Source: Neorhodopirellula lusitana
GTDB lineage: Bacteria > Planctomycetota > Planctomycetia > Pirellulales > Pirellulaceae
Direction of reading: 5' to 3'
DNA length: 64,000 bases
Assembly (NCBI RefSeq): GCF_900182915.1
Contig: NZ_FXUG01000001.1
Span: 868,001 to 932,000, forward strand
Part shown: positions 46,528 through 56,193 of the stretch, one piece after another
Layout: each line of letters opens with the position of its first letter
Position numbering within the stretch: position 1 is the first letter of the stretch
Translations under genes and position numbers: made by a program
Notes under the pieces: generated by a model
What the model was told of the DNA's origin: nothing
What the model saw: the letters and a program-made list of their open reading frames with translations, nothing else
Databases searched by the model: none

Positions 46528-47961
46528 ATGTTTGTTTTTTCGTCGTCCCAGACTCGCTCCAATGCCAGCTCGCTATTTTTCAATACGCGCCGTCTCGTGC
46601 GCGGTCGCGACATCGTCCGGACGCTTGCGTCGCTAGGTGGAGTGGCCTTTTGTGCACTTTCTCATGCGGCCAATCCTGGCCAACCCGTGGTCGCACGTGT
46701 TGAAATGCGATTTGCGACCGAGGATGAGGTCGTGGACGTGATTTCCAAGGGGGATCTGTTGACGGTGGTGGAAGATCGCGGCGAAGACTACGTAATCGTG
46801 ACCCACGAGGGAACTCGCGGTGCTGTCGATAAGGTCAATGCAGTGGAGTTAGCCGAAGCGACTGATATCTATACCGACTTGATCAAAGAAAATCCCGATG
46901 GCGGTCGCTACTACACGCTTCGTGCGTCAGCTTGGTGGGCACTGGGCAAGCAAGACGAAGCGATGCAAGACTTCAATACCGCGATCGAAAAAGGGTACGA
47001 AGAGGCCCATGCGTATAGCAGTCGCGGTTTGTTTTATGCCGCCCAAGGTGACCACGAAGCGGCCATCAAGGATTACGACAAAGCACTCGAACTCGATCCC
47101 GAAGACGTCACGCCGATCATCAATCGGGCAGCAGTCCACATGGGACAAAGCAAATTTCAGGCTGCGATCGACGACTACACGGCAGCCTTGAAGGTTCGCA
47201 AGGACAATGCCGGACTGCTGAGGCAGCGGGCGATTGCGTTCAAAGCCGCTGGAAAGCTGGACAAGGCCGTTGAAGACTTTGACCGCATTGTGGACAACAA
47301 CCCCGAAGACGTCGCCGCCGTGATGGGCCGTGGGTACATCCGGTTTCAACAACGCGAATACGCCGCTGCCGCATCCGACTTTTCGGCCGCCATTGAACTG
47401 AATGAAAAGGACCCTGTCGCCTGGAATAATCGTGGGTACAACCGATATCAATTAGGTAAAGCCGCGTCAGCTTTGAAGGACTATGACCAAGCGATCAAGC
47501 TGGCACCCAACTACGCGCTCGCTCACCAAAACCGGGCTTGGTTGCTGGGGACTTCGGAAGACGAATCTTTGCGTGACGCGGAAGAAGCGGTGAAAGCTGC
47601 CGAAAAAGCTTGCGAGATAAACGCCTATGGCAACATCGGGGACCTCTCTGCTCTGGCCGCTGCCCTTGCCGCTCAAGGAAAGTTCAAGGACGCGGTTGGC
47701 TGGCAAGAAAAGGTGGTCGAGGTCGCTCCGGCCGATGTTAAAACGTTCGCCGAAAAGATGCTCGCACGTTATCGAAACAAACAGCTATACGTCGCCGACC
47801 CGTTGGCAGCCGAAAAAGCTGAACGTGAAGAGGCTGAAGCCGAAGCGAAAGCTGCCGCAGACGAACAGAATCAAGCTGCGATCAAAGAGGCCGCGAAAAA
47901 ACTCGAAGCGGAAGAACGCAGCAAAGCCAAAGCAACGGGGGCTGAACTACTCGACGAGTGA
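46528..47961 (+). CDS. Secreted TPR-repeat protein
   Basis: The 477-residue protein starts at ATG 46528, with a signal-like hydrophobic segment (TLASLGGVAFCALSHA) near residue 40. An SH3-like region follows (GDLLTVVEDRGEDYVIVTHEG), then at least seven TPR units with the AxxDYxKALELDPE pattern (for example QGDHEAAIKDYDKALELDPE). The C-terminal 50 residues are a charged Ala/Glu/Lys coiled coil. It is probably a periplasmic scaffold that binds other envelope proteins. It is divergent from the YTV gene and convergent with the helicase gene. Confidence 0.82.
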   Translation: MFVFSSSQTRSNASSLFFNTRRLVRGRDIVRTLASLGGVAFCALSHAANPGQPVVARVEMRFATEDEVVDVISKGDLLTVVEDRGEDYVIVTHEGTRGAVDKVNAVELAEATDIYTDLIKENPDGGRYYTLRASAWWALGKQDEAMQDFNTAIEKGYEEAHAYSSRGLFYAAQGDHEAAIKDYDKALELDPEDVTPIINRAAVHMGQSKFQAAIDDYTAALKVRKDNAGLLRQRAIAFKAAGKLDKAVEDFDRIVDNNPEDVAAVMGRGYIRFQQREYAAAASDFSAAIELNEKDPVAWNNRGYNRYQLGKAASALKDYDQAIKLAPNYALAHQNRAWLLGTSEDESLRDAEEAVKAAEKACEINAYGNIGDLSALAAALAAQGKFKDAVGWQEKVVEVAPADVKTFAEKMLARYRNKQLYVADPLAAEKAEREEAEAEAKAAADEQNQAAIKEAAKKLEAEERSKAKATGAELLDE

Positions 47962-48181
47962 GTTCACGCAAATCGATTCTGGCGTGTGTGATCGAACGTT
48001 GGTCGGAAACGACCGGGGTGACCTGATCGAATGTCACGCTGAACAACCGACTCGATACATTGGTTAGCCATCCTGTGTCCCGGAGACATTGGCGAAGAAC
48101 TTGATCGCCAATGAAGGGCTCGGTCAAGCGGATGTCTTGGTTCCGTGACGTCGCTGAGGAAACGCTTTCGCGATCGTCGTC

Positions 48182-50203
48182 TTAGCGAGGCGTGCCCGGC
48201 CGACCGGTTTTCTTCCGGTACTTGTTCGGGTTGTCCGCCTTGCCCGTGATCTCGTACAGAAAACGGCTCGGGTTTGTCGGACGAGGTTTCCCCCACTTCC
48301 GCCTGGTCAACGCCAGCGACATCGTCAGCGTGTCTTGGGCGCGGGTGATTCCGACGTAACACAGTCGCCGTTCTTCCGCGATGTCGTCTTCGTTGCCGCT
48401 ATTCACACTGCGACTGTGTGGCAAGATGCCATCTTCCATCCCGACGAGATAGACGACTGGGAATTCAAGGCCCTTCGCCGCGTGCATGGTTAACAACCAA
48501 ACCGCGTTCTTCATCGCCAGCTTGTCTTTTTCGCTGCCCATCTCGCGACCGGACAAGGCGATATCACTTAGGAACCCAGCGAGATCAGGTTCTTCGTTCT
48601 TGTCTTCGTACGCACCGATCGCATTGGCGACTTCGCCCAGGGAAGCCATGCGAGCCTCTCGCTCGTCCGGCTGATCATAGAGCCTAGCGATTTCGTCGCC
48701 GTAAGCTGTCCGTTCCAGAAGCGTTTTCATGGCCTCGCTCAACGAATCGCTTTCGGCTCGTTGTTGCACATCGGAACAGAGTTGCTTCAGACTTGCGATC
48801 CCGCGCTGGGCGGCTGGCGACAAGTCTTCAATCGCAGATGGGTCCTGCATCACCTGCCAAACCGGGACTCCACGCTGCACGGCACGTTCTATCAGAGTGC
48901 GAGTGGCCTTGTTGCTTAACCCGCGCGCCGGCGTGTTGATGATTCGCAGTAGCGCCACTTCGTCGTCAGGCTGATTGATCCACTTCAGGTACGCCACTAT
49001 GTCGCGAACTTCGCGGCGATCAAAGAACGACTGGCTTCCCAGCATCACGTAAGGCACGTCTGCTTTTCGAAGCTCCGTTTCAAACAGCCGAGGCTGTTCG
49101 TTGGTGCGAAATAGAATTGCGATCCTTTTGGGCTCGATGTGTTCATTGTCAATCAGGTGCCTGATCTCGCGAACAACGGTTTCCGCTTCGGTTGCTTCGT
49201 CCTTGTGCTGCACAATGCGGGGGCGTCTGCCCATCGGCAAGTCAGGCTTCAGCACCTTGTCGTGTCGTTCTGTATTGAAAGCGATCAGCGTGTTGGCCAT
49301 TTCTAGGATGGCCCCGGTACTGCGGTAGTTGTCTTCCAACCACACGACTTTCGCGTCTGGCCAATCGTTCGAGAAGCTCAGGATGTGACTCACGTCCGCC
49401 CCTCGCCATGCGTAGATCGACTGATCATCGTCACCGACCACGCACAGGTTTCGGTGTTCTTGGACCAAAGCTTTCGTGATCCGGTATTGGCTACCGTTGG
49501 TGTCTTGGTATTCGTCGACCAAGACATGGTCGTACTTCGCCGCTTCGGCTTTGCGGACGTCCTCGTGCTCCGTCAACAACGCCTCGGTATGCAACAGCAG
49601 ATCGTCAAAGTCCATCGCACCGCGGGCTCTCAATGCGTTCTGGTAGCGCCGGTAGCCTGAGGCAGCAAAGTGTTCTTTATCGGTGGCGGCGATCATGCCT
49701 GCTTCGTCAGGGCGGACCGACGCGCTCTTCCAGCCGCTGATGATGTTCAGCATGTCGGAGGGTTTCAGCGCCACCGTGGGCAGTCTGAGTTCACGCAGGA
49801 TCCCCCGCGCGATGGATTCCTGATCGCTGCGGTCGTAGATCGAGAACTTTTTGGGGAAGCCCAGTACCGGCGCGTGGTCGCGTAGCATTCGCACGCATTG
49901 CGAGTGGAATGTACTGACAACTGGCTTGGGGACTTTGGGGGCACCGCGTTTGCGGCGAGGCTGGTCTTTATGCCCCAACAACTCGCCGACGCGATCTTGC
50001 ATCTCGCCAGCGGCTTTGTTGGTAAACGTGACCGCCAAAATCCGCTGTGGCTCAACCCCATGCTTGATGAGGTTGGCGATGCGGAAGGTCACCACCCGAG
50101 TTTTGCCAGTGCCTGCGCCAGCTAATACCAGCAACGGCCCAGACAAAGTCTTCACCGCTTCGGCTTGCGGAGGGTTCAATCCCTCAACGCTGAATCCGTT
50201 CAA
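48182..50203 (-). CDS. UvrD/PcrA-type ATP-dependent DNA helicase
   Basis: The 673-residue SF1A helicase has GLNPPQAEAV (Q-motif), Walker A VLAGAGTGKTRVVTF (Lys34), Walker B DHVLVDEYQDTN, YAWRGADVSHI (motif III region), VWLEDNYRST (motif IV), MTMHAAKGLEFPVVYLVGMED (motif V), and RRLCYVGITRAQDTL (motif VI). Size and motifs suit UvrD/PcrA (repair and replication restart) or Rep. The frame starts at TTG 50203, with a TAG a few codons upstream, so TTG appears to be the true start. It lies 48 bp downstream of rpmA. Confidence 0.94.
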   Translation of the reverse strand: MNGFSVEGLNPPQAEAVKTLSGPLLVLAGAGTGKTRVVTFRIANLIKHGVEPQRILAVTFTNKAAGEMQDRVGELLGHKDQPRRKRGAPKVPKPVVSTFHSQCVRMLRDHAPVLGFPKKFSIYDRSDQESIARGILRELRLPTVALKPSDMLNIISGWKSASVRPDEAGMIAATDKEHFAASGYRRYQNALRARGAMDFDDLLLHTEALLTEHEDVRKAEAAKYDHVLVDEYQDTNGSQYRITKALVQEHRNLCVVGDDDQSIYAWRGADVSHILSFSNDWPDAKVVWLEDNYRSTGAILEMANTLIAFNTERHDKVLKPDLPMGRRPRIVQHKDEATEAETVVREIRHLIDNEHIEPKRIAILFRTNEQPRLFETELRKADVPYVMLGSQSFFDRREVRDIVAYLKWINQPDDEVALLRIINTPARGLSNKATRTLIERAVQRGVPVWQVMQDPSAIEDLSPAAQRGIASLKQLCSDVQQRAESDSLSEAMKTLLERTAYGDEIARLYDQPDEREARMASLGEVANAIGAYEDKNEEPDLAGFLSDIALSGREMGSEKDKLAMKNAVWLLTMHAAKGLEFPVVYLVGMEDGILPHSRSVNSGNEDDIAEERRLCYVGITRAQDTLTMSLALTRRKWGKPRPTNPSRFLYEITGKADNPNKYRKKTGRPGTPR

Positions 50204-50251
50204 AAGCCCAGCCTACTTGGAAAAGAACTGTCCGCTAAGGATTAGAGAAAC

Positions 50252-50497
50252 CTAGGCGACGTCGATGTTGATCCGGCGACCTTCGCGGTCGAAACGAACT
50301 TTGCCGTCGACGAGTGCGAAAAGCGTGTAGTCGTTGCCCATGCCGACACCCTTACCTGGGTGGAACTTGGTTCCAACCTGGCGAATCAGGATGTTTCCGG
50401 CAGAAACGGCTTCACCGCCGAATTTCTTGACTCCACGGCGTTGTGCGTTACTGTCGCGACCGTTGCGGCTACTGCCCTGACCCTTCTTGTGTGCCAT
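50252..50497 (-). CDS. rpmA: 50S ribosomal protein L27
   Basis: The 81-residue protein starts [20 protein letters not shown], then [19 protein letters not shown] and [15 protein letters not shown], the complete L27 signature. L27 sits at the peptidyl transferase centre of the 50S subunit. It lacks the short N-terminal extension cleaved in Firmicutes. The usual rplU (L21) partner is not upstream, showing the dispersed gene order of this genome. Confidence 0.97.
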   Translation of the reverse strand: MAHKKGQGSSRNGRDSNAQRRGVKKFGGEAVSAGNILIRQVGTKFHPGKGVGMGNDYTLFALVDGKVRFDREGRRINIDVA

Positions 50498-50586
50498 CGA
50501 ATTGTTTTATGTGATCGAGTGAAATGAGCGGATGAAAATTGTGTTTCTTTGCAGACGTACCCTGTCTCGGGCATAGTCGCGAGAGA

Positions 50587-51639
50587 TTAGCGGAAGGACC
50601 AGCGGTAATCAAGCCGTTCACGCTGCCCGTATTTCTTTAACAGGTAGGCTTGCTCAGTAGGATCGTCATAGGCCGGCACGCCAAACCGCACCCGGTCAGA
50701 CGTTGGGTCCATGGAATCGCCAGGACGATAGAAGTTCAAAATCAACGCCTTGCGACGATAGGGAGCGTCCGCTCCCTCGCCGTCCTGCTGGAATGCATTG
50801 GTCAAACCGAACACATTCACCGAGAAAAAGTCGAGGTTCGGGTCGACATCGACCCAAGTTGCTACCCCCCAAACTCCGGGGGCATCTTCGTCTTTGGTGC
50901 GTGGAATCTTGACGGTTGAGATATCGACGCTGTTGTGCAATCGGGTTGAGATCTGTTCACGAATCGCGATCCGCTTCATTGCGGTCGGCAAGATCCGGTC
51001 GGTGAATTTCTTGCCCGTTTCGTGGTCTTCGAGCACCATCATCGGGAAAAAACGACGTGAATTGTAGCTGACCGACTCGATTCGTCGGTAAATCGGCGTG
51101 TTCAGGTCATCCGCTGCCGGTCGCAAATCACCGCCGCGATATCGCACACGGTAGACCATGTAATGGACCAATTTACGCTGCATACGGCCGTCTGGCCGTG
51201 GAATGTCGAGATAGATTTGGCGAAGCGGCTTGAAGGAAAACTCAAGGCAGAAGATCTCACGCCGAAGCACGACCTGTTTCAGCATTTCCTGAAGCGTTCG
51301 TGACCGCGGATCGAAATGCGGTGCGTTTTCCGGATGATCACCCGTGTTCCAGCTGATCTCGGGGTGTGCGTCAATGATCGACTGCAGCGTCAGCGGTCCG
51401 TCGAAGGTCTCCTTCGGATCGGGGGCTGGCGGGATAACCGTCACAACGCCGGGTGCAAACTGAGTTTGCACTTCGATGGACTGATCCGCCCGGCCTGCAG
51501 CTGCTTCTTGAGCAGACAAATTGGTGACCGCCAAGCCGGTTGCGATCAAGGCGTTTGTGCCAATCCAGACGGCGGCAAATGCCCAGCCGTGGTTTGCCAA
51601 GGCCGAGCGAGGATTTTTCATGCGTAAGGTTGCTGACAT
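50587..51639 (-). CDS. Conserved hypothetical secreted protein
   Basis: The 350-residue product from ATG 51639 has a signal-anchor-like segment (WAFAAVWIGTNALIATGLAV ... SAQ). The mature domain has a conserved-looking MLKQVVLRREIFCLEFSFKPLRQ and VHYMVYRVRYRG, and a C-terminal DYRWSFR. I recognise no enzymatic motif. The frame starts at 51735 with a GTG, so an earlier start is possible. It precedes rpmA on the same strand with 89 bp between, so co-transcription is possible. Confidence 0.65.
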   Translation of the reverse strand: MSATLRMKNPRSALANHGWAFAAVWIGTNALIATGLAVTNLSAQEAAAGRADQSIEVQTQFAPGVVTVIPPAPDPKETFDGPLTLQSIIDAHPEISWNTGDHPENAPHFDPRSRTLQEMLKQVVLRREIFCLEFSFKPLRQIYLDIPRPDGRMQRKLVHYMVYRVRYRGGDLRPAADDLNTPIYRRIESVSYNSRRFFPMMVLEDHETGKKFTDRILPTAMKRIAIREQISTRLHNSVDISTVKIPRTKDEDAPGVWGVATWVDVDPNLDFFSVNVFGLTNAFQQDGEGADAPYRRKALILNFYRPGDSMDPTSDRVRFGVPAYDDPTEQAYLLKKYGQRERLDYRWSFR

Positions 51640-51863
51640 CGAACGGACGGCTTGGCTGAGTTGTAGGCTAAGTTGACTGCGTGGGTAAATTTCGCGAATG
51701 CGTTCTCTGGCAGACGCGTTCAAGAGCATCTGCACTCACTGGGATACGTCAAACTCGACGATTTGGTGCAAACAAGCACCAGCAATCATGGAGGTTTTCA
51801 GGCGACGCCGCACAGCTGAAACTCATCGAAAGCTTCAAGGTCCCACTGCAAACGTGCCCAAGG

Positions 51864-53402
51864 TCACCGATTGATTCCGTCGCTAGGTGACCGAACCGAA
51901 GCAGTCGATTCTAGTTGCGATGTTGCATTGTTTGACAGTTTTTCCTTTAAAACGCCCTGTTTTTCAGGTGCTCCGTCGCGTCCCGCCGCATCACCGGCCA
52001 CGTTGCCCGCCGGCCGAGTCAGTTGCAACGAAGCGGCCAGCTGGATGTCCGAGCCGCCCAAACGGGCCGCGCTTTCGCCGTCCATCGTCAAGGTTGCCAC
52101 CACGCGTCGCTGGTCGTCGTCACTGAAATGCATCATGATCCACTGAATCGGCACGCCTTGGACGGCTCCGGCGGCCACCACTCGCAACATGCGAAGGCCA
52201 CCGTCAGTCACGCCTTCTTGGCTCTGGATGATATCGGTGAAACGTTCACCCAGGGTTCGCTTGACATCTTGCTCGAAAGCCTCCAGCGTCCATTGCTCGC
52301 CCTCACCCAATCGGGGCAACGTACGCAAGTTGAGCTGGGCAATCGAATCGTCGTTTTCGATCATCCGCAAGACTGACTCGCCGGGGGCGTCCTTCATGAT
52401 TCGCCAGCGGCGATCCATCAGGGCCGAGACACCCGCATGGTCACAATTGACGGACATCAGCATTCGTTCGGTGGGTGGCTCGCTGTTAAAATCCACTTTG
52501 GCTGGCGTGCGAGCAAGTTTCTGGGCTCGAGCGACCGGCTTGCGGATCATCCGGATCGTCGCAGTGACGTCGAATCCGGGTTCGGCTTTCCCGATTTCAC
52601 GTGTCTCGTGGATCGCGATCGCAGCCCAGCTGACCGTGTTGGTTTGCCGGTCCAGTGTCAGTTTGCCAAGCACTCGCAGCTCCGTCGGCACTCCCGCGAC
52701 CGAACCGTCCAGTTTGCCTCGCATCTGCAGTTTGGCTTGAGCACCATCGATGGAAACCAATTCCATTTGCACATCGCTGGCGACCACATTGGAAAGATTC
52801 AGCACTGATGCCAGCACTTCCGCGTCCACTTCGGCGGATTCGCCGCTACGCAGGGCCCGCTCGGGCACCAAACGATCAATCGCAACGCTGGAAACCGGTG
52901 TCCGAAGCAATTCGACTTCCGCCGCCGTTAAGTAATCAGCCTGGGAGTAAATGGATTCTGGCAGTTCTTCGCGTCGGGCGATCACCGATCCGACAGCCGA
53001 ACGCAATTTCGTGTTCTGATCCGTTCGGTTGAGTCGACTGTTGCCTGTCGCTTCGTAGTAATGTCGTTCGGCTGCGATCACTTCGGAGTCAGCCGATGCA
53101 CCCGAGGGCCGCAAGTATCGTTCTTCGTAATCCAGCACCATCTTCGCAGTAATCGGCAGCACTTGTTTGGGGCTGTCCGGGATCATGGGATCCTTCGCGA
53201 GGTGCACATTGCCTTTCACGTCCATTTCCATGCGAACACGGAACAGATCCCTATTGTTCGCTGTCTTCAGGCGAATGGGCCGATCTGCTGCCAGGACGGG
53301 TTGCCCCAAAGTGCATTGCCCGACGGCGAGCCCACTGAACAGGCTGGTGGCCAGGAATTGACGGCGAGAAGGTCGGCTAGCGACAGATTTTCGTTGGCTC
53401 AT
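51864..53402 (-). CDS. Hypothetical protein with twin-arginine (Tat) signal
   Basis: The 512-residue protein from ATG 53402 begins with a Tat signal: basic start, SRRQFLATS, then hydrophobic LFSGLAVGQCTL and an AxA-type cleavage region (VLAAD). The mature protein is rich in beta strands and mid-length acidic stretches; no known catalytic motif seen. Export would need the Tat system, and tatA-type genes lie at 41.0-41.5 kb. An in-frame ATG at 53411 is also possible. Function unknown. Confidence 0.68.
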   Translation of the reverse strand: MSQRKSVASRPSRRQFLATSLFSGLAVGQCTLGQPVLAADRPIRLKTANNRDLFRVRMEMDVKGNVHLAKDPMIPDSPKQVLPITAKMVLDYEERYLRPSGASADSEVIAAERHYYEATGNSRLNRTDQNTKLRSAVGSVIARREELPESIYSQADYLTAAEVELLRTPVSSVAIDRLVPERALRSGESAEVDAEVLASVLNLSNVVASDVQMELVSIDGAQAKLQMRGKLDGSVAGVPTELRVLGKLTLDRQTNTVSWAAIAIHETREIGKAEPGFDVTATIRMIRKPVARAQKLARTPAKVDFNSEPPTERMLMSVNCDHAGVSALMDRRWRIMKDAPGESVLRMIENDDSIAQLNLRTLPRLGEGEQWTLEAFEQDVKRTLGERFTDIIQSQEGVTDGGLRMLRVVAAGAVQGVPIQWIMMHFSDDDQRRVVATLTMDGESAARLGGSDIQLAASLQLTRPAGNVAGDAAGRDGAPEKQGVLKEKLSNNATSQLESTASVRSPSDGINR

Positions 53403-54227
53403 CACAAACATCGTGGGCGACAGGAAAAACAAAGACAGGCCGAAATAAATCGAATCCAATCCGTCATTTAATTGACGGTGTTTCGGTAAATTCGGCACAC
53501 GCCCGTCAACTGGTTGAATGGTTGTTGAAGAATCAGGCACATTCTCGTTTTGAGACGCCCAAAGTTGCAAAGTGATTGTAAATGTGACAATTAGTGCCTA
53601 TCCGAGAAGACACTTGGCTGAGCATCCAAAATTTTCCTGAGTCGAAAAACGCCGTTTTTCTCGGGACACTTTCGAAGTCAATACACAATTCCGTCGTTGT
53701 TCCTGTCCGTTTGGCGCGGAAGTTTCATTGTCTTCCATCGTCCAAACGAGATCTGCCAACTTCGCAGGCAAGTGACAACACCATTGCTACGAAACGCCGT
53801 CACCTCAAACTTCAGTTTCACACGACAGTTTGGTAAGGCGGGTAAACCAGGGTGCCTTTCACTTGTTTTTTACTGAATATTCGTCATTTCGATGAACATT
53901 TCAGCGTCACAGTGGGTCTCTTGAGGACAAGGAAGATTGGGAAGTTTTTAGTTTGTTGCACGCTTGAATTGAGGCCAGTTTTGGTGCCTCCAAACCGCGC
54001 ACCACCTAACAACCTGGTATTCTGAATCGTATGGCATGGAGTCGTACGAGACGCTTGGTAAGTAAAGGGATGGAGCTGACGTCAGTCGGATGTCACTTTG
54101 CGAACCGCACCCACATGTCGCCTTATGGATTAGGCGATCCCCGGGCAAATCAGATTGATGTGTCGGCGACCCGCCGGGGTTGCAAGGAAAACAGGACACG
54201 AGCGATCAGCACTGGGAGTTTGCAGTT
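53403..54227. other. Long non-coding leader upstream of the sigma factor
   Basis: 825 bp with no convincing gene. It includes a 17-bp palindrome at 53644-53660 (GAAAAACG-C-CGTTTTTC). Likely regulatory DNA for both divergent genes. Confidence 0.5.
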
Positions 54228-55901
54228 ATGCACACTGGATATCGTCACATCGGATTGATGGAACTTCGCGACCAATTGACACGGTTCGCACCTCGTAACA
54301 AAAAAATCGAACAAGGCGAATTGGCTGAGAAGCTTCTCAGCGAAATCGTTGATGGACGCGATTACTTCGTAGACTACGTCTGCCTAAGGATCACGAACTA
54401 TCGCCCTGACTCAAAGCCTCGCCAAACTGTCGCGGCTGCGGATTTGCGCCACGACCTGCGTCTGCTTATCGAAGATTTGTCTGACGCAGCCGACTTGGAT
54501 TCCGAAGCTGCCGGCCAACGGGTGTTGACCGTCAACGACCTCGCTAAGCAATTTCGCGTTTCGACCAAGACAATCAGTCGCTGGCGTGATGCCGGGCTTG
54601 TCAGCCGTAAGTTCCTGTTTGGGAAGCGGAAGCGGGTTGGGTTCTTGCAGTCGAGCGTCGATCAATTCCAAGCAACTCACCGCGACAAGGTTCGCCGTGG
54701 CGAACGCTTCAGTCAGCTCAGCGATGATGAGAAGACTGAGATGATCGAACGAGCTCGCCAGTTGTCTGAAGGAGGTGCCAGCTTGTCGGAAGTGACACAT
54801 CAGCTTTCCAAGCATATGAATCGCTCGCCCGAAACGATCCGGTACACACTTAAAAACTTCGATGCCCAGAACCAAAAGCTGGCGATCTTCCCGCATCACC
54901 GTGAACTGTTGACTGAAGAGGATAAGCGGGTCATCGCTCAGCTTCACACGCATGGTGCGACGATTCCGCAATTGTGCAAGCGATTCAAGCGTACCCGTTC
55001 CAGCATCCGCCGGATCTTGGATGAAGTGCGTCTGCAACAGCTTGCTGAATTGCCACTCGATCACATCTACAACGAAGACTTCGAAGACGTTTCGCGTGAA
55101 GCGGAATACCTCGCTGACATGCCTGCCAACGAGTCTGCTCGCAAAATGCGTGCTCCATCGGATCTGCCAAGCTATTTGGCTGCGTTGTACGATGTCGCCC
55201 TGCTCAATCGCGAGCAAGAAGGGCATCTGTTCCGCAAGATGAATTACCTCAAGCACCGTGCCGGTGTCCTGCGTGATGAGATGCTGGCAAGCGGTCAGGC
55301 TCAAAGCGAAACCATGGATCGGATTCAGTCGCTTTACGAAGAAGCCGTGCGGGTGAAGAACAAGATCGTGCAAGCCAACTTGCGTTTGGTTGTCTCGATT
55401 GCCAAGCGGCACGTCGCTTCGGCGGAAGACTTCTTCTCGTTGATCAGTGACGGCAACATGTCGCTGATTCGTGCGGTTGAAAAGTTTGACTACTCACGTG
55501 GCAACAAGTTCAGCACCTACGCGACTTGGGCGATCATGAAGAACTTCGCTCGTACCATTCCAAAGGAATTCAAGCACCGAGATCGCTTCCGTACCAGCGG
55601 CGAAGAGATGTTCGTTGCCCACCAAGACGAACGACTCGATCCCTACACCGAAGAAACGGTTCAGCTGCAACGTCAACGCGAGTTGGCACGTATCTTGGAT
55701 CGCTTGGACGAACGTGAGCAAAAGATCATCACCGCTCGCTTCGGTCTGAAACGAGGTGTCGAGCCACTGACGTTGAAAGAGGTGGGTGCCGAAATGGGAG
55801 TCACGAAAGAACGTGTCCGCCAGCTTGAGGCTCGTGCCTTGACCAAGCTACGTGACGCTGCTCGCGATGCGAAGATCGACGTGGAATTGGGTGCTAGCTG
55901 A
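54228..55901 (+). CDS. Sigma-70 family factor with three N-terminal helix-turn-helix segments
   Basis: The 557-residue protein starts at ATG 54228 (GGGAG about 10 bases upstream). Residues 100-125 (TVNDLAKQFRVSTKTISRWR) form a MerR/excisionase-like HTH. Residues 175-212 (SEGGASLSEVTHQLS then RSPETIRYTL) and 230-268 (THGATIPQLCKRFKRTRSSI) resemble homeodomain-like or resolvase-type HTHs. Sigma region 1.2 lies at about 311-350, region 2 at 378-448 ([35 protein letters not shown]), and region 4 at 485-545 (LKEVGAEMGVTKERVRQLEA). Only about 35 residues separate regions 2 and 4, so region 3 is essentially missing. Probably an alternative sigma factor with its own upstream DNA contacts. Confidence 0.88.
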   Translation: MHTGYRHIGLMELRDQLTRFAPRNKKIEQGELAEKLLSEIVDGRDYFVDYVCLRITNYRPDSKPRQTVAAADLRHDLRLLIEDLSDAADLDSEAAGQRVLTVNDLAKQFRVSTKTISRWRDAGLVSRKFLFGKRKRVGFLQSSVDQFQATHRDKVRRGERFSQLSDDEKTEMIERARQLSEGGASLSEVTHQLSKHMNRSPETIRYTLKNFDAQNQKLAIFPHHRELLTEEDKRVIAQLHTHGATIPQLCKRFKRTRSSIRRILDEVRLQQLAELPLDHIYNEDFEDVSREAEYLADMPANESARKMRAPSDLPSYLAALYDVALLNREQEGHLFRKMNYLKHRAGVLRDEMLASGQAQSETMDRIQSLYEEAVRVKNKIVQANLRLVVSIAKRHVASAEDFFSLISDGNMSLIRAVEKFDYSRGNKFSTYATWAIMKNFARTIPKEFKHRDRFRTSGEEMFVAHQDERLDPYTEETVQLQRQRELARILDRLDEREQKIITARFGLKRGVEPLTLKEVGAEMGVTKERVRQLEARALTKLRDAARDAKIDVELGAS

Positions 55902-55997
55902 TCGTGATTCGCCAGATTCGTGTCGTCAGCCGTAGCGTTGAACGCTCGGCTGATGACAACTGGACCATCCTCACTCAGGAAATTTAGTTCGCTGTGA

Positions 55998-56126
55998 ACC
56001 CGAGGGGACCCGAGGGGACCCGGAGCCTGACGTTATCCGGAGCCTGGCGTGACCCGGAACCTGACGGGACCCGGCGAATTTGCATCTATCGATCGTACTG
56101 AAGTTCTACTCTGAAGTTCTACTCTG
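55998..56126. repeat. Cluster of short tandem repeats
   Basis: Three successive families: a 10-bp unit (ACCCGAGGGG, about three copies), an approximately 19-bp unit (GGAGCCTGACGTTATCC-like, three copies) and a 14-bp unit (TGAAGTTCTACTC, two copies at 56098-56126). Non-coding, between the sigma factor and the GNAT gene. Confidence 0.85.
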
Positions 56127-56193
56127 CGGTACCTTCCTGAACTTTCGACCGATTCATTTCCCCGCCTCGTGCTTATCGCCAGCGGAATACCCG

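Noticed and set aside
53948-54199. 83-codon minus-strand ORF upstream of the sigma factor
   Set aside because: No coding character; Cys/Ser/Pro-rich composition and no start context.
54411-55412. 333-codon minus-strand frame opposite the sigma factor
   Set aside because: Shadow of the sigma-factor gene, whose region 2 and 4 motifs are unmistakable.
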